From positions 1 to 64,000 of the forward strand of contig NZ_FOFZ01000011.1 in assembly GCF_900111075.1 (NCBI RefSeq): 64,000 bases of DNA, read 5' to 3'. A program made the translations under genes and the position numbers. Positions 63,262 through 64,000 of this stretch are shown here, piece after piece. The stretch is from Flavobacterium frigoris. GTDB lineage: Bacteria; Bacteroidota; Bacteroidia; Flavobacteriales; Flavobacteriaceae. The notes beneath the pieces are model-generated. The model did not search any database. It had not been told where the DNA came from and saw only the letters and a list, made by a program, of their open reading frames with translations. Every line of letters starts with the position of its first letter. Position 1 is the stretch's first letter.

Positions 63262-63422
63262 AATACAATCATTTACATAAAGGTAAAGAATTATGTCCTT
63301 GGTATAAAATAATTAGTGATTAAGAAGAGTTTACAGGAGGTTTTTGATTGATTTGATACTGTTTTTCTATTTTTTCTTTCAAAGAGCAGAAGTTTTTCTA
63401 TTTTTATCTAAATTCTAAGCTC

Positions 63423-63932
63423 ATGAGAAAAATCATTTTCGTTCTAGTTCTAATTGTAGTGTCATGTAAGCCAACTAAAGATACTTTCGTTTCAGATAAC
63501 AATAAAGTCAATGTGCTACTTGATTCTTGGCATAAAGCCGCAGCAGATGTAAAGTATGATTCCTATTTTGAAAAGATGACCGAGGATGCTGTTTTCATCG
63601 GGACAGATGCGACAGAGAATTGGGGTAAACCTGCCTTTCAGGCATTTGCCAAACCTTATTTTGATAAAGGGAAGGCTTGGAATTTTACAGCATTGGAGCG
63701 CCATATTTATTTCGATAAAACAAAAGAAGTAGCTTGGTTTGATGAATTGCTGAATACGCAAATGAAAATTTGTCGCGGGTCAGGAGTATTGATAAAAATA
63801 GATGGTGAATGGAAAATCAAACACTATGTTTTATCGATGACTGTCCCCAATGAAAATGTAAATGAAGTTATTAAAATCAAAGCGCCCATAGAAGACAAAC
63901 TTATGTCGGGTTACAATAAGTCGAACCAATAG
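63423..63932 (+). CDS. NTF2-like (DUF4440/SnoaL-type) lipoprotein
   Basis: 169 residues. A short lipoprotein signal (MRKIIFVLVLIVVSC) has its cysteine at residue 15. The mature part is an NTF2-like cone fold, with DAVFIGTDATENWGKPAF and a KIDGEWKIKHYVLSMTVP strand at the end, as in SnoaL/DUF4440 proteins. No catalytic residues can be assigned. It is divergent from the L,D-transpeptidase group. Confidence 0.85.
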   Translation: MRKIIFVLVLIVVSCKPTKDTFVSDNNKVNVLLDSWHKAAADVKYDSYFEKMTEDAVFIGTDATENWGKPAFQAFAKPYFDKGKAWNFTALERHIYFDKTKEVAWFDELLNTQMKICRGSGVLIKIDGEWKIKHYVLSMTVPNENVNEVIKIKAPIEDKLMSGYNKSNQ

Positions 63933-64000
63933 CCAAATAAGTTGCTGCAAATGGTGCTTTTTTACAAGGTCTTCTGTGCTTCGTATTAATTTTTCTTTCG

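Noticed and set aside
1..64000. CRISPR array, prophage or toxin-antitoxin cluster
   Set aside because: No regularly spaced repeats, integrase, phage genes or paired toxin-antitoxin genes are seen. The tandem repeat at 43-89 has only two units and no spacer.

Overview
The window looks like a chromosomal segment of a flavobacterium (Bacteroidota, very probably Flavobacterium). It is AT-rich. Many promoters carry the Bacteroidota -7 element TAnnTTTG, sometimes with a -33 TTG. Secreted proteins, TonB-linked transport, a fused MurF-Alr and typical flavobacterial families all fit. No phage, CRISPR array, rRNA or intact insertion sequence is seen. The only mobile-element trace is a possible IS21-type end at 43-89.

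Layout. 1-5.9 kb: an orphan small ORF next to the IS-like end, a DsbA/FrnE oxidoreductase, a TPR sensor kinase, a gene-free stretch of about 850 bp with a multi-branched inverted-repeat structure and a sigma-54-like promoter, a secreted repeat protein and a small conserved gene. 6.1-19.3 kb, minus strand: a complete 14-gene complex I operon, nuoA to nuoN, with a short NuoG and a dispersed hairpin repeat between nuoI and nuoH. 19.5-23.7 kb: cold-shock protein, aspS with a leader mini-ORF that copies the AspRS N-terminus, a TlpA-like thioredoxin and a MORN-like protein. 23.9-30.8 kb, minus strand: a TetR-TolC-AcrA-AcrB efflux operon and a YceI gene. Both have the same 30-bp inverted repeat laid over their promoters, so they probably form one TetR regulon. 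31-46 kb: polyprenyl synthase, odhA and odhB of the 2-oxoglutarate dehydrogenase, an aspartic protease-like protein, TatD, an acyltransferase, asparaginase, tRNA-Ser(GGA), a beta-barrel protein, a PAP2-like membrane protein, MurF-Alr, MscL and Asd. 47-50 kb: a His/Cys-rich exported protein and a TonB-dependent receptor, possibly for metal uptake. 50.3-55.5 kb: a tightly packed operon with three photolyase/cryptochrome paralogues plus DUF2071 and a 49-residue DUF2256 zinc-ribbon gene, flanked on both sides by a related fold-back repeat. 55.8-63.9 kb: a prolyl oligopeptidase, three tandem L,D-transpeptidase paralogues and an NTF2-like lipoprotein.

How it fits together. Complex I and 2-oxoglutarate dehydrogenase give a respiratory core. 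MurF-Alr and the three L,D-transpeptidases act on peptidoglycan. The efflux/YceI set looks like a ligand-inducible stress regulon. The photolyase operon handles UV damage or blue-light sensing. The most original observations are the shared operator pair at 30.2/30.9 kb, the aspS leader mini-ORF, the photolyase cluster with its flanking repeats, and the dispersed hairpin repeat present in three copies.
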